Notes: a model not told the origin generated them from the sequence alone. Shown: positions 26,975-38,961, counted from the stretch's first letter. The stretch is DNA of 64,000 bases from Pictodentalium vernedei (GCA_031216915.1 CM062293.1:147568285-147632284); one strand, 5' to 3'. Made by a program: numbers and translations.

Positions 26975-27100
26975 GAAGGCGCGCAGGGACGATGTGAGAT
27001 TTCAAAATCCCTTGAGACCCGGCTAACTTTATTTTATTTTACTTGCATCACATAGACCTAGCTTTCCTATTGCCTCACATGAGGACCGAAGGGGTGAGAG
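26975..27100. repeat. Dispersed repeat C, copy 1
   Basis: The gcgcagggacgatgtgagat block followed by an aatccctt...cta..aacttta block recurs at 28357-28465. Both copies are preceded by gaatgaaa, so the (GAAT)n tract and this block probably belong to one repeat. 27100-27322 holds nothing I recognise. Confidence 0.65.
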
Positions 27101-27322
27101 CGCGGTTACGGTTTTCTGTAGTATAAATTGGGACTGATAGATTTTCAATAGTTGTTCTGGTTCTGGTTACTGGTCAATTAGCACCTTGTTGTCAACTAGC
27201 CAACAACTCAAGATTTTCATCAGTTTTTCAAGGAAAGTGATTCCTATCATATTCTGGAAAATTAAAAAGAGTCAAACACATAAACACATTAACACTAATA
27301 TTAAATCACCCAGGAAATAAAA

Positions 27323-27457
27323 ATGTCGCAGTATGTGAAGTCATCCACCCTTAGCATTCAGGAAATGAAAAGAGAGGAAAAGAAAAAAGACAGAAAAAAT
27401 AAAAAGGAGAGAGAGAGAGAGAGAGAAAGCTGCAAGAAGAGAATCTACTGGAAATAA
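27323..27457 (+). CDS. Short charged ORF, unknown
   Basis: A 44-codon frame starting ATG and ending TAA. It is very rich in Lys, Arg and Glu, partly because it crosses a (GA)n tract. It lies just upstream of the coiled-coil fragment and could be the decayed start of the same retroelement ORF1, or chance. No domain is recognised and no nearby promoter is evident. Confidence 0.25.
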   Translation: MSQYVKSSTLSIQEMKREEKKKDRKNKKERERERESCKKRIYWK

Positions 27458-27541
27458 GGTTAGTGCTGGCAGTCTTAATAAAAGTTCGGGGAGGCGGGGG
27501 GGGGGGGGGGCAAATGAATAAGGAGTCGGGGGGGGGGGATT

Positions 27542-27933
27542 CTTGAGTCGTTCTTAAAGCAGTTAGGGGAATTAACAGCACAGATTGCTGAGCTAAGGGA
27601 AGAGTTAAAGGCCAAAGATGCTGAGATGAAGGAAGCGTTGAAGGCCAAAGATGACCAAATAGTAGAGATGTTCAGAAAGTCCTTTTCTATGCCATATCCG
27701 CTATCTCCTGGGTCTCCAAAGAGATTCAAGCCGTGGCAGAAATTCACTCTGTCCCAGCGAACAAAGCTGACAGCCCAACATAGGTCCTAGCTCCCTCCGA
27801 AGGCATTTTCTCAAGTGAGGAGAACAATAACGTTAATAACCATGAAGTTGGAAAAATAACTGACAGGGAATCCATGAGTTCTGTAGTTGCAGCATCAGAA
27901 GAGGGCAGCAATCCAAAATCTTATGCTGCATGA
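27542..27933 (+). pseudogene. Decayed ORF1-like coiled-coil fragment
   Basis: Reading from 27542 gives a Glu/Lys/Leu-rich segment with heptad spacing, including the repeated KAKDAEMKEAL / KAKDDQIVEM, typical of a coiled coil. A TAG stops the frame at 27788-27790. A one-base shift reopens it from 27790 to the TGA at 27931-27933, ending KSYAA. Short coiled-coil proteins of this kind are common as ORF1 products of non-LTR retrotransposons, which bind element RNA. The assignment is inference; no zinc knuckle or RRM is visible. It may belong to the decayed LINE that starts about 1 kb downstream. Confidence 0.4.
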
Positions 27934-27949
27934 GGCTGCACGAACTAGT

Positions 27950-28050
27950 GGAAGCGGTTTATTCCCAACTGGCCGAATCCCAACAAGACGAATGTCGAAA
28001 ATGGTCATCCCAACAAGCCGAATCCCAACATGACGAATTTTATTAAAATT
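27950..28050. repeat. Short direct repeats of a cccaacaagacgaat type
   Basis: Variants of tcccaacaagacgaat occur several times within about 100 bp. It resembles a decayed minisatellite. No coding signal. Confidence 0.5.
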
Positions 28051-28356
28051 ACTATATAACCCATTTATTTTTACGGTTGATCTGCAAAAATGTGTATCAG
28101 GGGGTATTTTGAAGAAAAAGAAATATAAAACGATTATCGGAAATTCATAGTTTATTGTGAATGAACTCGAAAAAATGTCCTTTGTACGTACTAAAACCAA
28201 AAATTATATTACGGAATTTGGGTCCACGCTTGGACAATGGCAAATGGACAATGGTAAAATGTGTGTATGTACCTCTACCACGTCGAACAATTTGGCAGTC
28301 CGTCATTATGTCAGTTGTATGGGTATTAATTTAAAGTTGATGAATGAAAAGTTTTT

Positions 28357-28465
28357 GCGCACAGGGACGATGTGGGATTGAAATCCCTTGCGACCCTAAT
28401 AACTTTATTTGTTTTGTAGCTTTATTTGCTTATAAATCCATGAGAGTCGGGAGCGAGAGCCAATA
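28357..28465. repeat. Dispersed repeat C, copy 2
   Basis: Matches 26975-27100: gcgcacagggacgatgtggg, then an aaatcccttgcgaccct block and aactttatt. 28466-28904 holds nothing I can name. Confidence 0.6.
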
Positions 28466-28904
28466 ATCTTATTAAGTTTGAGTGTGCGACTGGCAGTAGG
28501 ATAGTGGGTTGAGATCCCCGAGAACCTCGAACTGACAAATGGTTAGGAATTTGCATAATTACAAGAGTTCTGCTCCGTGTTTGTTAAGAGAAGTGGTGAA
28601 ATTTATGTCAATACTGAAACCGCAGTTTGGTGGTTATTTTAGAAAAAAGAAAAATAAACCCGAACAATTGCTGTTTTGGGAGTAGCCCCAGCATATTAAC
28701 CTTAACGGTTACAAAAAGGAAAAAAATCCACCAATACGTGTTTTTGAAAGCTAGGAGTCATCCATCAGCCATCAGCCTATAAGGGAGAGTGGCTGCTGAG
28801 TATTGGCCATCTGGCCTGCCTTCATGGGGAACAGGTGACGGGGTGATTGGAGGAAAAACAAACGAACAAAAAAACCCCAAAACAACAAAAACACACACAC
28901 CTGA

Positions 28905-31260
28905 TATCTACCGTGATCCCAAATTTGATACCGATCCAGAAGAAGGAAACGACGATGACCTCGTCACCCCCATCTCAAATGACGAAATCATCAATGTTAT
29001 CAGAAAATGCAAAAATTCCTCTTCAGCCGGGGAAGACAAGTCAGTTACAAAATTCTCAAACAGAGCCCAAACTCTTTAATTGATAAACTCAACAGGCTAT
29101 TCAATGCATACATCACCCATTGCAACTTTCTAAAATGCTGGAAAAGAGCCATCGGTGTCATGATACCAAAACCAGACAATTTAAAGACACCTCCGATCCG
29201 ACAAGCTACCGCCCAATCAGTCGTCTCAGTTACATTGGCAAGGTATTCGAAAGAATCATTTCCAATCGACCGAGGGATCACCTCGAGGAAACTGACTTCT
29301 TCGATAAATGGCAAAGAGCATATAGAAATCGCAAAGAAGGCATTGAACATGTCTACCGCCTAGTCCACCAAATGAAAACCGCGATCAGCAACCAACAAAT
29401 TGGCGCGGCAATCTTATTATTCGTAGAAAAGGCGTTCGATTCCGTGTGGCACAACGAAATGCGCTACAAGCTATCCAAAATGAAACTCCCAATAAAACTA
29501 TTGAGACTCTCTCCTCCTTCCTCAACGACGGAGAAACAAAAGTCAGAGTAAACAGCGAAATGTCCGGCAGCGTCCCACTGGAAGCAGGCACCCCCAACCA
29601 TCCGTCTTAAGCCCCTTGGTATATATCATCTACGTTAATGATCTCAAAATCTCCGAGGATCGCGTTCAAATCTCTAAGTTAGCGGACGACAAGAGCATCT
29701 GGGACTCTAATAATACCGCCAACTTAGTTCAAAAACTCCCTCCAACGCGCCCTGACGACCTTGAGGTATGGTGTGCCAAATGGCGAATCAAGCTGAACGC
29801 CAGCAAAACCTAAAGAAAACGTTCACGCGCAAGAAAAAGAATCGCGACTTCAATCTAAAACTAAAGGACAAAATCCTCCCCGAACTCACCATCGACCAAA
29901 ACCTAGCCTTTAATAAACACACCAGCGATAATGCCAACAAAGCGACAAAACGAAGTAACCTAATAATGAAAGTGTCAATGACACTGTAGCTCAACTTGTT
30001 AAGACATGTACATGTATAGTATGTGACACAGCAATGACAAACATCTAGGTAATGACCTGATAACAAAGGTACATATAAAGTATTGTAACGGTCTGTACAT
30101 AAATACCGACCGTAGCCTGTAACAAATGTATAGGTAAAGTATTGTAAAGGTGGTTGACAGACAGATGCTAAACTAGAAAAGAAATCTCTGAGTCCCAGAG
30201 TGGGTCTGACTGAACCCCAAAATATTCGTTCTCATAGCACAGTGATAACAAAGGCAACCCAAAACACACTTGTTCCTGTCCCAAGGTGAATACAAAGTTA
30301 CCCAAGAAGTTTCGTAACAATCAGTTCATAAATACGAGCTGTATAGAAGTTGTGACAAAAACCTGCTTGGACCTAATTTCGGTACAAAATGGCCACTGGC
30401 AGCCATCTTGAATTTTGAACCGCACCCAGAAACACTCGTTCTCGTCCCAAGGTGATAACAAAAGTACCCAAGAAGTTTCGTGAAGATCGGTTGATAAATA
30501 CAGCCTCTTGACCGAGCCGTATTGACATGTGCATTTACAGTGTATAAGTAGCACTGAATAAATCAAAATTCATCTAATTTGCATAATTTCTGCACGAGAA
30601 AAAAACCCGTATTATATGTGATGTATTCCATGTTACTCAACATTCATTCAAAAATTTATTTAAATCAGAACTTTCATACAGAAGTTCTGTACAAAAGACT
30701 GATTGCACTAATTTTGGTACAAAATGGCTATTAGTGGCCATCTTGAATTTCGGACCACACCCAAAAACAAACGTTCTCGTCCCACGGTGATACCAAAGGT
30801 ACTCAAGAAGTTTCGTAAAGATCGGTTCATAAATACGGCCTCTAGCCCGAGTCGTATTGAATTGTGACGGACAGACGGACGACTGGCCATGGCATAAGCT
30901 CAAATTTGGCTTCGCCAAAGTTGAGCTAAAAATGATTCGAGGAACATCCTGGGGGGGCCAACCAGAGTATCCTACTTAATCTATATAAAGTTTTTCATAC
31001 ACCCAGTACTCGAGTATGGGGCCATAATCTTAACTGACATTAACCAAACTAATATGGGAAAACTGCAAAATCCAAAAAGTCCCAAATCACGAGCATATGG
31101 TCGCTCTCCGAGCCCCGTGGGATACTCCCATCAAAACACTCCATGAAAGAAAGGATATTCCAATAATGAAAGAGCGCCCCACTCTCTCGCTGCTAATTCC
31201 ACATCAGGCTAGCCCTCAGCCAGCTACTGCCCGAACTCAAGGTCACCTGCGACAGCCGCC
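28905..31260 (+). pseudogene. Decayed non-LTR retrotransposon, reverse transcriptase region
   Basis: Broken frames in three phases give reverse-transcriptase motifs in the right order: a finger-region segment (DDDLVTPISNDEIINVIRKC, about 28945-29005), WKRAIGVMIPKP (about 29139), SYRPISRLSYIGKVFERII (about 29210), a palm motif A remnant FVEKAFDSVWHNEM, a decayed YADD box reading LADDKSIW (about 29680), and after the insertion a thumb motif RGTSWGG and HPVLEYGA near 31000. The element is Jockey/CR1-like in style. It has several frameshifts and stops, so it is dead. It is split at 29965-30927 by a Helentron-like element. The region beyond 31260 is its tail or flanking repeat. Confidence 0.85.
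29965..30927 (-). mobile_element. Helentron-like non-autonomous element 2
   Basis: A 963 bp insertion on the minus strand. Its 3' end (plus-strand left edge) reads aatgaaagtgtcaatgacac and then tgtagctcaacttg, the reverse complement of the right end of the element at 21289-24590. Its 5' end (plus-strand right edge) is a hairpin, 30897-30927, closing in ttgagct. Internally a block beginning gttctcgtccca recurs near 30220, 30434 and 30773. Removing 29965-30927 joins the LINE frame in phase through a conserved thumb motif, with no duplicated bases. Non-coding. Confidence 0.75.
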
Positions 31261-31329
31261 AAAAACCTAAAAACTCGACAATGACCAATTCCTAAAGTCC
31301 ACCAATGCAGCCCAAATTTTCAAAAACCG

Positions 31330-31864
31330 AAAATACTAAAAATGAAACCGAGAAGGAGAAGGTGAACTAACAGTCAGTGAAAACGGCGAAAGCTGTGACC
31401 TTCTACCAGGAATGGCTGTCTTCACCATCTCAACTAAAACACTAAAAATCAAACGTGCTAAATAAGAAATACAGCAAGGTCCAACACCCGCGAACCGTCA
31501 ACATTGGTAAAGGGAAGTTGAAATAACAGGCAGTAAAAACGGCGAAAGCTGTGAGGTTCTACCAGGAAGGGCTGTCGTCACCTACTCAACTAAAAACTAA
31601 AAATCAAACGTCTTAAAATATGAAAGTCATCAAGATCCACTACTCGCGAACCGACGATTTTGGAAGGTGAAATAACAGGCAGTGAAAACGGCGAAAGCTG
31701 TGACCTTCTACCAGGAAGGGCTGTCTTTACCAACTCTACGAAAACACTAAAAATTAAACGTCTTAAAATATGAAAGTCAGCAAGATCCAGTACCCATGAA
31801 CCGAGAATAATGGTAAAGGGAATGTGAACTAATAGGCAGTGAAAACGGCGAAAGCGGTTACCTT
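31330..31864. repeat. ~150 bp tandem repeats (LINE tail or flank)
   Basis: About four units share ggcagtgaaaacggcgaaag and ctaccaggaagggctgtc. The last unit is interrupted at 31864 and resumes at 39612 (ctgatcttctactaggaagg), which defines the ends of the large inserted element. Confidence 0.85.
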
Positions 31865-32622
31865 AGTAGTATGTAATGTGGTTTTGAGCCATGATTTGGA
31901 GGACCCCGGTGGGGGACCCCGGAAGTGACGTCATGTCACGTGACCCAGTGGCGCCATGTTGTATAGTCATGATACTCCGCGTGAGTGGCCATGTTGTGAC
32001 GTCATCCCCATAGTGATACGTGGTGTTAGTGCGCATGCGCAGCGCGTGTTGTTAAGGTGATACGTGTTTCCGTCGTTCATTTTGTATACTGGAGGCCGCC
32101 ATCTTGGTTTCTATGGTAGCACGTGTTTGCTATGTTACCCAATTTTTCTGCAGTGGGACGGGGTATGTTCGGAGGGTATGTTCGATTGAATCGGGGTAAA
32201 TCTAATCACCACAAACAACCCGAAATTCCCCCCAAATCACCAAAATCCACCCCAAATCACCGAAATTGACTTTATTTGATACGGATTTCCCATTTTATCG
32301 GCTTTGCACGTAGTGCTATAGTACCCAAGGGTCCCCTGGGGGTGTGTTCGATTGAATCGGACTATCACGAATTACCACAAACAACCCGACAAGTTGAACT
32401 ATTTCGAATTCTTTCAGCATTCTCTGCTTCTATCTATATATGCAATAGTTTACGTCTACCTGACCATGTTCCTTTGTCCTGGAGTATACTCCAATGGCGG
32501 AGAAGAGCCTATCAGTTGGAACAGTTTACCTTATTATTACTATATTTAGCTATACTGGTCTGTTCTTGTTAGTTCTGACCCTATTCCAAGTACTCTTGTT
32601 GTTTCATTTATCTAGATCATTT
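31865..32622 (+). repeat. Left arm of the long-inverted-repeat element
   Basis: Pairs with 38962-39611 across its length. Segments such as ggtatgttcgattgaatcgg, cattttatcggcttt.cacg and actggagtatactcca are plainly recognisable in inverse on the right. The left-only extra segment is about 31950-32090. Confidence 0.88.
31919..32107 (+). promoter_or_regulatory. Promoter-like motif cluster in the left arm
   Basis: Visible consensus-type sites: ETS plus CRE, ccggaagtgacgtca (31919-31933); E-box cacgtg (31937-31942); second CRE tgacgtca (31997-32004); NRF1-type gcgcatgcgc (32031-32040); YY1-type gccgccatcttgg (32096-32108). These motifs are typical of animal CpG-rich promoters. That they drive transcription here is inference. 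Confidence 0.45.
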
Positions 32623-32625
32623 TTT

Positions 32626-33279
32626 AACTAACAAATCAGATTGCTTGATTTCCCATAATCCTACAGAGTTATCTTCCTTCTGTATAATAAAAGCCTATAT
32701 CCAATGGCAATATCCCCGGGCATCCCAATTTCGGCACCCCTTTTTGAAAAACATATGACCTTCGGCACCCCTTTTTGTCATATGTGCTTATGTGAAAAAG
32801 CACAATGTGATACAATGTGCCCTAGCACATAGGCACATGCTTTTTGTGCTGATATGTGTCTATGTGAAAGGGCACAATGTGACACAATGTGCCCTATCAC
32901 ATAGGCACATACGGGTATTTGAGGATACCTATGGCCTGGTATTGTATTATTTGAGGATACCTATCTAGGATACCTTCTGGAGAATCCCTTTTTGTCATAT
33001 GTGCTTATGTGAAAAAGCACAATGTGACACAATCTGCCCTAGCACATACGACCAAAAAGGGATTCCATAGCCACAGGCGTTTTCGAAAAAGGGATTCTTA
33101 AAAAGGGATTCTGTAAAATGGGATTCCTATCCGACTCTGTAAAATTCGGATTCCGCGTTTTGAGGATACCTATATTTTGGGATCCCCAGGGATATTGCCA
33201 TTGGATATAGGCTTTTGTTATACAGAAGGGAGATAACTCTGTACGATTATGGGAAATCAAGCAATCTGATTGGTTAGTT
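32626..33279. mobile_element. Foldback/MITE nested in the large element
   Basis: The arms at 32626-32728 and 33177-33279 (~103 bp) are inverted copies, from aactaacaaatcagattgct outward to ggcaatatccc inward. The centre holds several near-palindromic blocks around gtgaaaaagcacaatgtg and ccctagcacatagg. No coding capacity. I could not establish a target duplication. Confidence 0.8.
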
Positions 33280-33281
33280 AT

Positions 33282-34229
33282 ATAAATAGCATAGAACTTG
33301 CTTGCTATTTACTAGTGTCATATAACATCCATGCCGGATGAAGGGTCATTCATTCATTCATTCATTCATTCATTCATTCATTCATTCATTCATTCATTCA
33401 TTCATTCATTCATTCATTCATTCATTCATTTGTTCTGGGTGGCGGGACGGATGGATGGATTGATGTGTGGGTGCTTGACTGATCGAGTGTGTGGATGTGT
33501 GACTGACTTGCTGCTTAGGATAACAAATTAAAGTACCTCTACCTCGTTTATTTTTTATCAATCCGCCATTTGCAGTTCATGATTTCCTTACATTTGCGTC
33601 GGAAGTTTGGCTTTTGCCCCCTCATTGGAACGAGCGCGTGCCTGTGGGGGTTATAAGCTGTACTTCTGACGCAAGGGATGGAAGACAAATTTGTCTCTCA
33701 AGAACTTTCTTATTAGAGTCGTCTGTTCTTCGTGCTCGAATAAGGGCTGCTATGTATGTTAATTATCAGTTATTAAAGTGAACATTCCATGATGTAATTA
33801 AGTAATACTATATTAACAAATCAACTTTTAATCGGTGAAAATATACCTTGAAGTATAGCCAACGCTAGTTCGTCAATGTAGTACGAGTGAAATAACTGAG
33901 ACAGTTATTTCGCTGGTGCTGCATTGACGAGCTAGTTAAGTAAGTTCGAGCAAGATACATTTAGCCCACAATAGTTTTTACTTGGGTATTCACCAACCGT
34001 CGGCTCTGCAAATGATCATCATCACACGCAGTGCTTTCCGCCCCAGTTCGTCAAGCTAGTTCGAGCAAGATAACTTTAGCCCACAATAGTTTTCACTCGG
34101 CTATTCGCCCTTTGCTCTGCGTAGCGTCCAAAACCGACCAACGCTTTTCACAAATAACCACCGAATCTGCGTGCTCATCAAAGTGAGCCTGTTCCTATGG
34201 GGCCGTGGACGGTGTATCTCGACATAACG
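33282..34229 (+). repeat. ~1 kb tandem duplication, copy 1
   Basis: Starts agcatagaacttgcttg and contains an (ATTC)n array (33346-33430), a gggtgcttgactgatcgag block and an acgctagttcgtcaa block. It includes a degenerate palindrome (about 33597-33670) and a 3' part like the piggyBac-like MITE at 61615-61846 (tcgtctgttcttcgtgctcg). A second MITE-like end is at about 34108-34150. Confidence 0.7.
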
Positions 34230-35095
34230 GATGGAACAAGTAGCATAGAACTTGTTTACTATTTCCTAGTGTCATTCATTCATTCATTCATTCATTCATT
34301 CACTCATTCGTTCGTTATTAGTGTTACTAGTGTCATTCATTCATTCATTCATTCATTCATTCATTCATTCATTCATTCATTCATTCATTCATTCATATAT
34401 AGTGTTACTAGTGTCATTCATTCAATCGTTCAGTCATTCGTTCTCTCATTCATTCGGTCGTTCGTTCGTTCCTTCCTTCCTTCCTTCTGGGTGGACGATC
34501 GGATGGATGGATGTGTGGGTGCTTGACTGATCGAGCGTGTGGATGTGTGACTGACTTGCTGTTTAGGGTAAAAAATTAAAGTACCTCCACCTTATTTATT
34601 TTTGATCAAGAGCACTTAAACAATTCATCAGATAATTTATACCCTGTAGTGCCCTCTTGCGCTAAATCGTCAATTTAGCATCATTGGGGTCGTGAGCTGG
34701 AAGACAAATCGGTCTCTCAATAATACTTCTTATGAATGTCGTCTGTTGGTCGTTTTAAGGGCTGTTATGTTTATTAATTGTTAGTTATCAAAGTGTACAT
34801 TCCTTGATGTAATTATGCAATATTATTCATTAACAAATGAACTTTTAATTAGTGAAACTATACCTTGAAATACAGCCAACGCTAGTTCGTCAACTTAGTA
34901 CCAGTGAAATAACTTTAATCCCAAATTCTCACCCGGTTGATCATTGACCGTCTGCCGTCTGCCAAGTGTAACGTCAAAACTCTCAGCGCCATTGACAACT
35001 ATTCAATTTTCAAGGTCTGTACACTTTTGTTTGTTTTTCGGGATTTTTTTTTTTTTTTTTTGTCTCTGAAATAAGGCTTATGACCCCCTCGATGA
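34230..35095 (+). repeat. ~1 kb tandem duplication, copy 2
   Basis: Repeats the same blocks: agcatagaacttgtttac, two (ATTC)n arrays (about 34272-34305 and 34332-34395), gggtgcttgactgatcgag, acgctagttcgtcaac. It ends in a half-copy of the MITE seen at 61615-61846 (about 34958-35095), running into the next (ATTC)n array. Confidence 0.7.
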
Positions 35096-35100
35096 TGATA

Positions 35101-35198
35101 GTTCATTCATTCATTCATTCATTCATTCATTCATTCATTCATTCATTCATTCATTCATTCATTCATTCATTCATTCATTCATTCATTCATTCATTCAT
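35101..35198. repeat. (ATTC)n microsatellite
   Basis: About 24 perfect tetranucleotides. This is the fourth such array in the 33.3-35.2 kb interval; the inverse (GAAT)n form is at 26832-26958. Confidence 0.97.
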
Positions 35199-35284
35199 AT
35201 TACTCCACCTCGTCTTTTACAAATTGACTCACTCATTCTCTATCCTCATTGAATCCATTGTTTTACTGTAAAGTCCTTTAATTG

Positions 35285-38200
35285 TAAATTTATTTGTTCA
35301 ATCATTCATCCAAGATACCATATCACTTTGATGTGATGTTAGGTAGGGTGATGTTGCACCCGACGTACTTGTATATAAACTACAGTGTTTTTATCCTGTT
35401 TGTACAGAAAATTTTCGTTTCTAAACAAACTCCCAATTACATACTATTACCGCAACAGACTGTGACTAGAAATGAAAAAGAAATAACGTCTCAACCCGTC
35501 CAACAGTTGAACTTTATCTGGGACTTAACCTCCTTTTATCTTCATCTTGGAACAATATATTGTAGTTATGTTTTATATATTTGTCCAGCGAGAAAGGATG
35601 GTAGTATGTTGGTGAATTATGGCGGGTAACATTACACTCGACGAGGTGCAGGTAGACGCAGAGTACGACTTTATTCAGCTCTATAATGAGAAAATATGTT
35701 CCTTGACAGAAAATGATGAATTCCCATATAAAAATCACGCAACTGACTGCAACTACTTTTCGCCTAGAGACTTTCAGTCAATGGTTTGTAAAATAGACGC
35801 AGGATTCTCAATATTCCATCTCAATTGCCAAAGCCTGAAGGCCCACTGGGATTCCTTTCAAAACATGCTATATGACCTACAAACAGGAAAGAACTTCTTC
35901 GACATAATAGGACTTACCGAAATTTTCCAAATTCCTCCAGAGATGTCGTTCAGTCTGGATGGCTATGCCCCGATTATTAAACGTATGAGACACGAGAATG
36001 ATGATGGTCGAGGAGGGGTTGGTCTATATATTAAAGAAGGAATACCCTACAGAGTTCGTAATGATATTTCGTTCTTTATTCCCCATGTCTTCGAATCTAC
36101 ACCACACTTTACACTAAAAAGAATAATAAATGCAGAAAGAATAGTTGAATTTAAAACACTTATCTCGCAAAGTGATTTTAATCCTGTAATGCAGTCGAAT
36201 TGTCCCAATGAGTCATATGAAACCTTCCTAAACATCTATATGGAAGCCTATGAAAGAGCATTCCCTCTCAAACGTGTTAGCCAGAACAAAAAATTTATTA
36301 AAAAAACAGCCATGGATGACAAGGGGGCTTGTAATATCCTCCAACAACAAAGAAAAATTCTACAAGAAAAAACTCCATGCTCCCACCGAAAGGAACTCAG
36401 AAAACTATAAAAACTACTGTAGAATCTTCAACAAGGTAAAAAAACAATGTAAAGCTACCTATTATAGAGATATCCTAAACGAAAACAAAAACAATGTGCG
36501 AAGAACGTGGCAGATTTTAAACGAAGCCATCAATAAAGGAAAACCTGAAGCCAGATTACCATCGTTCTTCATCCAGGACAACATCGAGTTAAACGAGCCC
36601 CGTGCCATCGCAGAAGAATTCAACAATTTCTTCATCAACATTGGAAAAAACACATCCGAACAGATTCAGAAAACTAATAAGTCCTACACAGATTACATGG
36701 ACAACAATGTCTCCAATAATCTCTATTTAATACCCACAAATCCCACAGAAGTCAACCGAGTAGTAAATAAAATGAAGCCAAAATTATCTAAAGGCTGCGA
36801 TGACATCACAACCTGTCTTCTTAAGCATACGATAACCGAAGTATTGGATCCTCTAACACATGTAATTAACAACTCTTTCCTAAACGGCAAAGTACCAGAC
36901 AGGATGAAGATCGCGAAGGTGAAACCCATATTTAAAGCGGGTGACGAGCACAGCTTTACAAATTACAGACCTATCAGTATACTTCCGGTATTCTCAAAAG
37001 TAATGGAAAAACTCATGGAAGTGAGGCTAGAGAGTTTCCTCAATAGGTTTAATATTTTATACCCTCACCAATATGGGTTCCGAAAGCGACATAGTACTAT
37101 TCATCCAGTTCTTCAGCTCCTTAAAAGCATTGCAATAGAAAATAATAAAGAAGAAAAAAACAGCACCTTAGCACTGTTCCTGGATTTGTCAAAGGCTTTT
37201 GACACCATAAATCACGAAATACTATTAGGTAAACTGGAAACATATGGCATCCGAGGTGTCACCAACAATTGGTTTAGAAGTTACTTGTCCAACAGGTCTC
37301 AATATGTCACGTACGGAGAGCACAAATCGAACTTAGCCAAACAGAGTTGTGGTGTACCACAGGGCTCGATTTTAGGCCCTATTCTTTTTCTTTTATATAT
37401 AAATGATATAAGTAACTCAACATCACTCAATCTTTTATCATTTGCCGATGACACCACTGCACACTGCCCGAGCTCCGATAATAATCCCATTACATCGTAT
37501 TTCAATGACGAGCTCCAGAAACTATTCGAATGGTGCTCTGTGAACCAGTTAATGCTGAATGCTAAGAAGACCTCGTACATCATACTTAATCCAAATAAAG
37601 GTAGGAACAAAAATCTTTGTCAAGAGGTAAAAATAAATAACCAAAACATTAACAAAGTTGGGGCCACCGAAACAGAAAAATCTGTTAAATTCTTGGGAAT
37701 TAGCATTGATGAACATTTATCCTACAAGGCTCACATATCCCGATTATGCTCGAAAATAGCACGCGCAAACTATAGTCTAAACAAAGTTAAAAATATCCTC
37801 CCCCACGGAGCTATGAAAACTTTGTATTACGCCCTCATACATAGCCATTTGGTATACGGAATCCAGGCATGGGGCAACTCAAGAGCTATCAAAAAACTAG
37901 CTGTCCTGCAAAAACGTTCAATACGAATAATTAATAACAAAAAGTACAATTCTCATACAGATCCCCTGTTTAAAGAAAACCAAATACTCAAGGTTGATGA
38001 TTTGTTTAGGCTACATGCACTACTGTTCGTGTTTGACTGGCAGAACGGCAGATTACCGGTGTCTTTCAATGATATATTTAAAATTACTGACAATCCATCT
38101 GGTAGGAGAACTAGACAGTCAGGCCTCCTATACATAGAAAAAACACGGACCCAAACTCTGGATAAATTTCCTTTATACTCCTTCCCGAAACTATGGAATG

Positions 38201-38961
38201 CTCTGGACGACACAACTCGTAATATTAGCGACAGAAGCATGCTTAAGAACAAGCTAACTTCCACATTCATTTCCTCATATTCCAGTTATGTCAGCTGCAA
38301 CAATCCCTACTGTCCTGATTGCACTTCGTAAACTTCGTAAATTGTCAAAGTCGTGGTCCGCGTCTAAATCTGGAATCCTCGTCTTGTGCAACCTGTCGCG
38401 CTTCCTCCTTACAGTGGTGCTATGTAAAATACTATATGGATATAAGTATGAACTTGCAAATAAAAGTCTACACAAATAAATCAATAACATTCGTCATCCT
38501 ACGATGATGATGCAGCTAACGTAGACACCACACCCAAACATCATGACCAACCTCCTTGTCGCAGTCTAAACGATACGAACTTCACGATGGGACTTGTTGT
38601 CGCCCTCATGTGTTATGATAAGTAGTGGAGGGAGTCCTATAGGCAGGTTGCTTCTTGCCTACCTTGAATCACCGTCTTTCCGCTGGCGAAAATGAAACAC
38701 TAATACTCTAATATCAGAAAAGTAATGATTCGATCGTCATTCTCCATCATGTGTCACATAATTGGCTCTCTGTTCATTCTTTCAGTCACAGTCTGTTTGC
38801 AATCACCCCATCTTCTTCCAGGGGGTGGCAGGTAGACAGCCAATCTGGCTATGCCACTTCCTACGGTATACTTCACATTACATTTGTGCAATATGTTTAT
38901 TTGTAACCATTTTACATGTATGTGTACCGTGAATAAAGAATCTGAATCTGAATCTGAATCT
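35285..38961 (+). mobile_element. CR1-group LINE with (TGAATC)n tail
   Basis: Non-LTR retrotransposon inserted in the large element. The 5' boundary is approximate. The 3' end is clear: after the ORF and a ~620 bp untranslated region it ends gtgaataaagaatctgaatc plus further tgaatc units at about 38961, directly abutting the right arm. A short microsatellite tail without poly-A is typical of CR1/L2-group elements. Confidence 0.85.
35619..38331 (+). pseudogene. LINE ORF2: endonuclease remnant plus complete reverse transcriptase
   Basis: From ATG 35619 the first frame encodes the start of an APE-type endonuclease: FHLNCQSL (first catalytic Asn) and GLTEIF (catalytic Glu) followed by RGGVGLYIKEG. 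It then skips from FIPHVFES to a segment after the nuclease core, so the GDFN and SDH parts are missing. Near 36290-36305, in an A-rich run, the frame shifts. The second frame continues to TAG-free 38331 with full reverse-transcriptase motifs: NYRPISILPVFSKVMEK, ALFLDLSKAFDTINHEIL (catalytic Asp), GVPQGSILGPILFLLYINDI, FADDTTAH (catalytic YADD-type box), then the thumb segment HSHLVYGIQAWG and a C-terminus ending CNNPYCPDCTS. The RT would make cDNA at the nick; this copy cannot, because the nuclease is gutted. Style is CR1/Daphne-like; exact clade uncertain. Confidence 0.88.
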
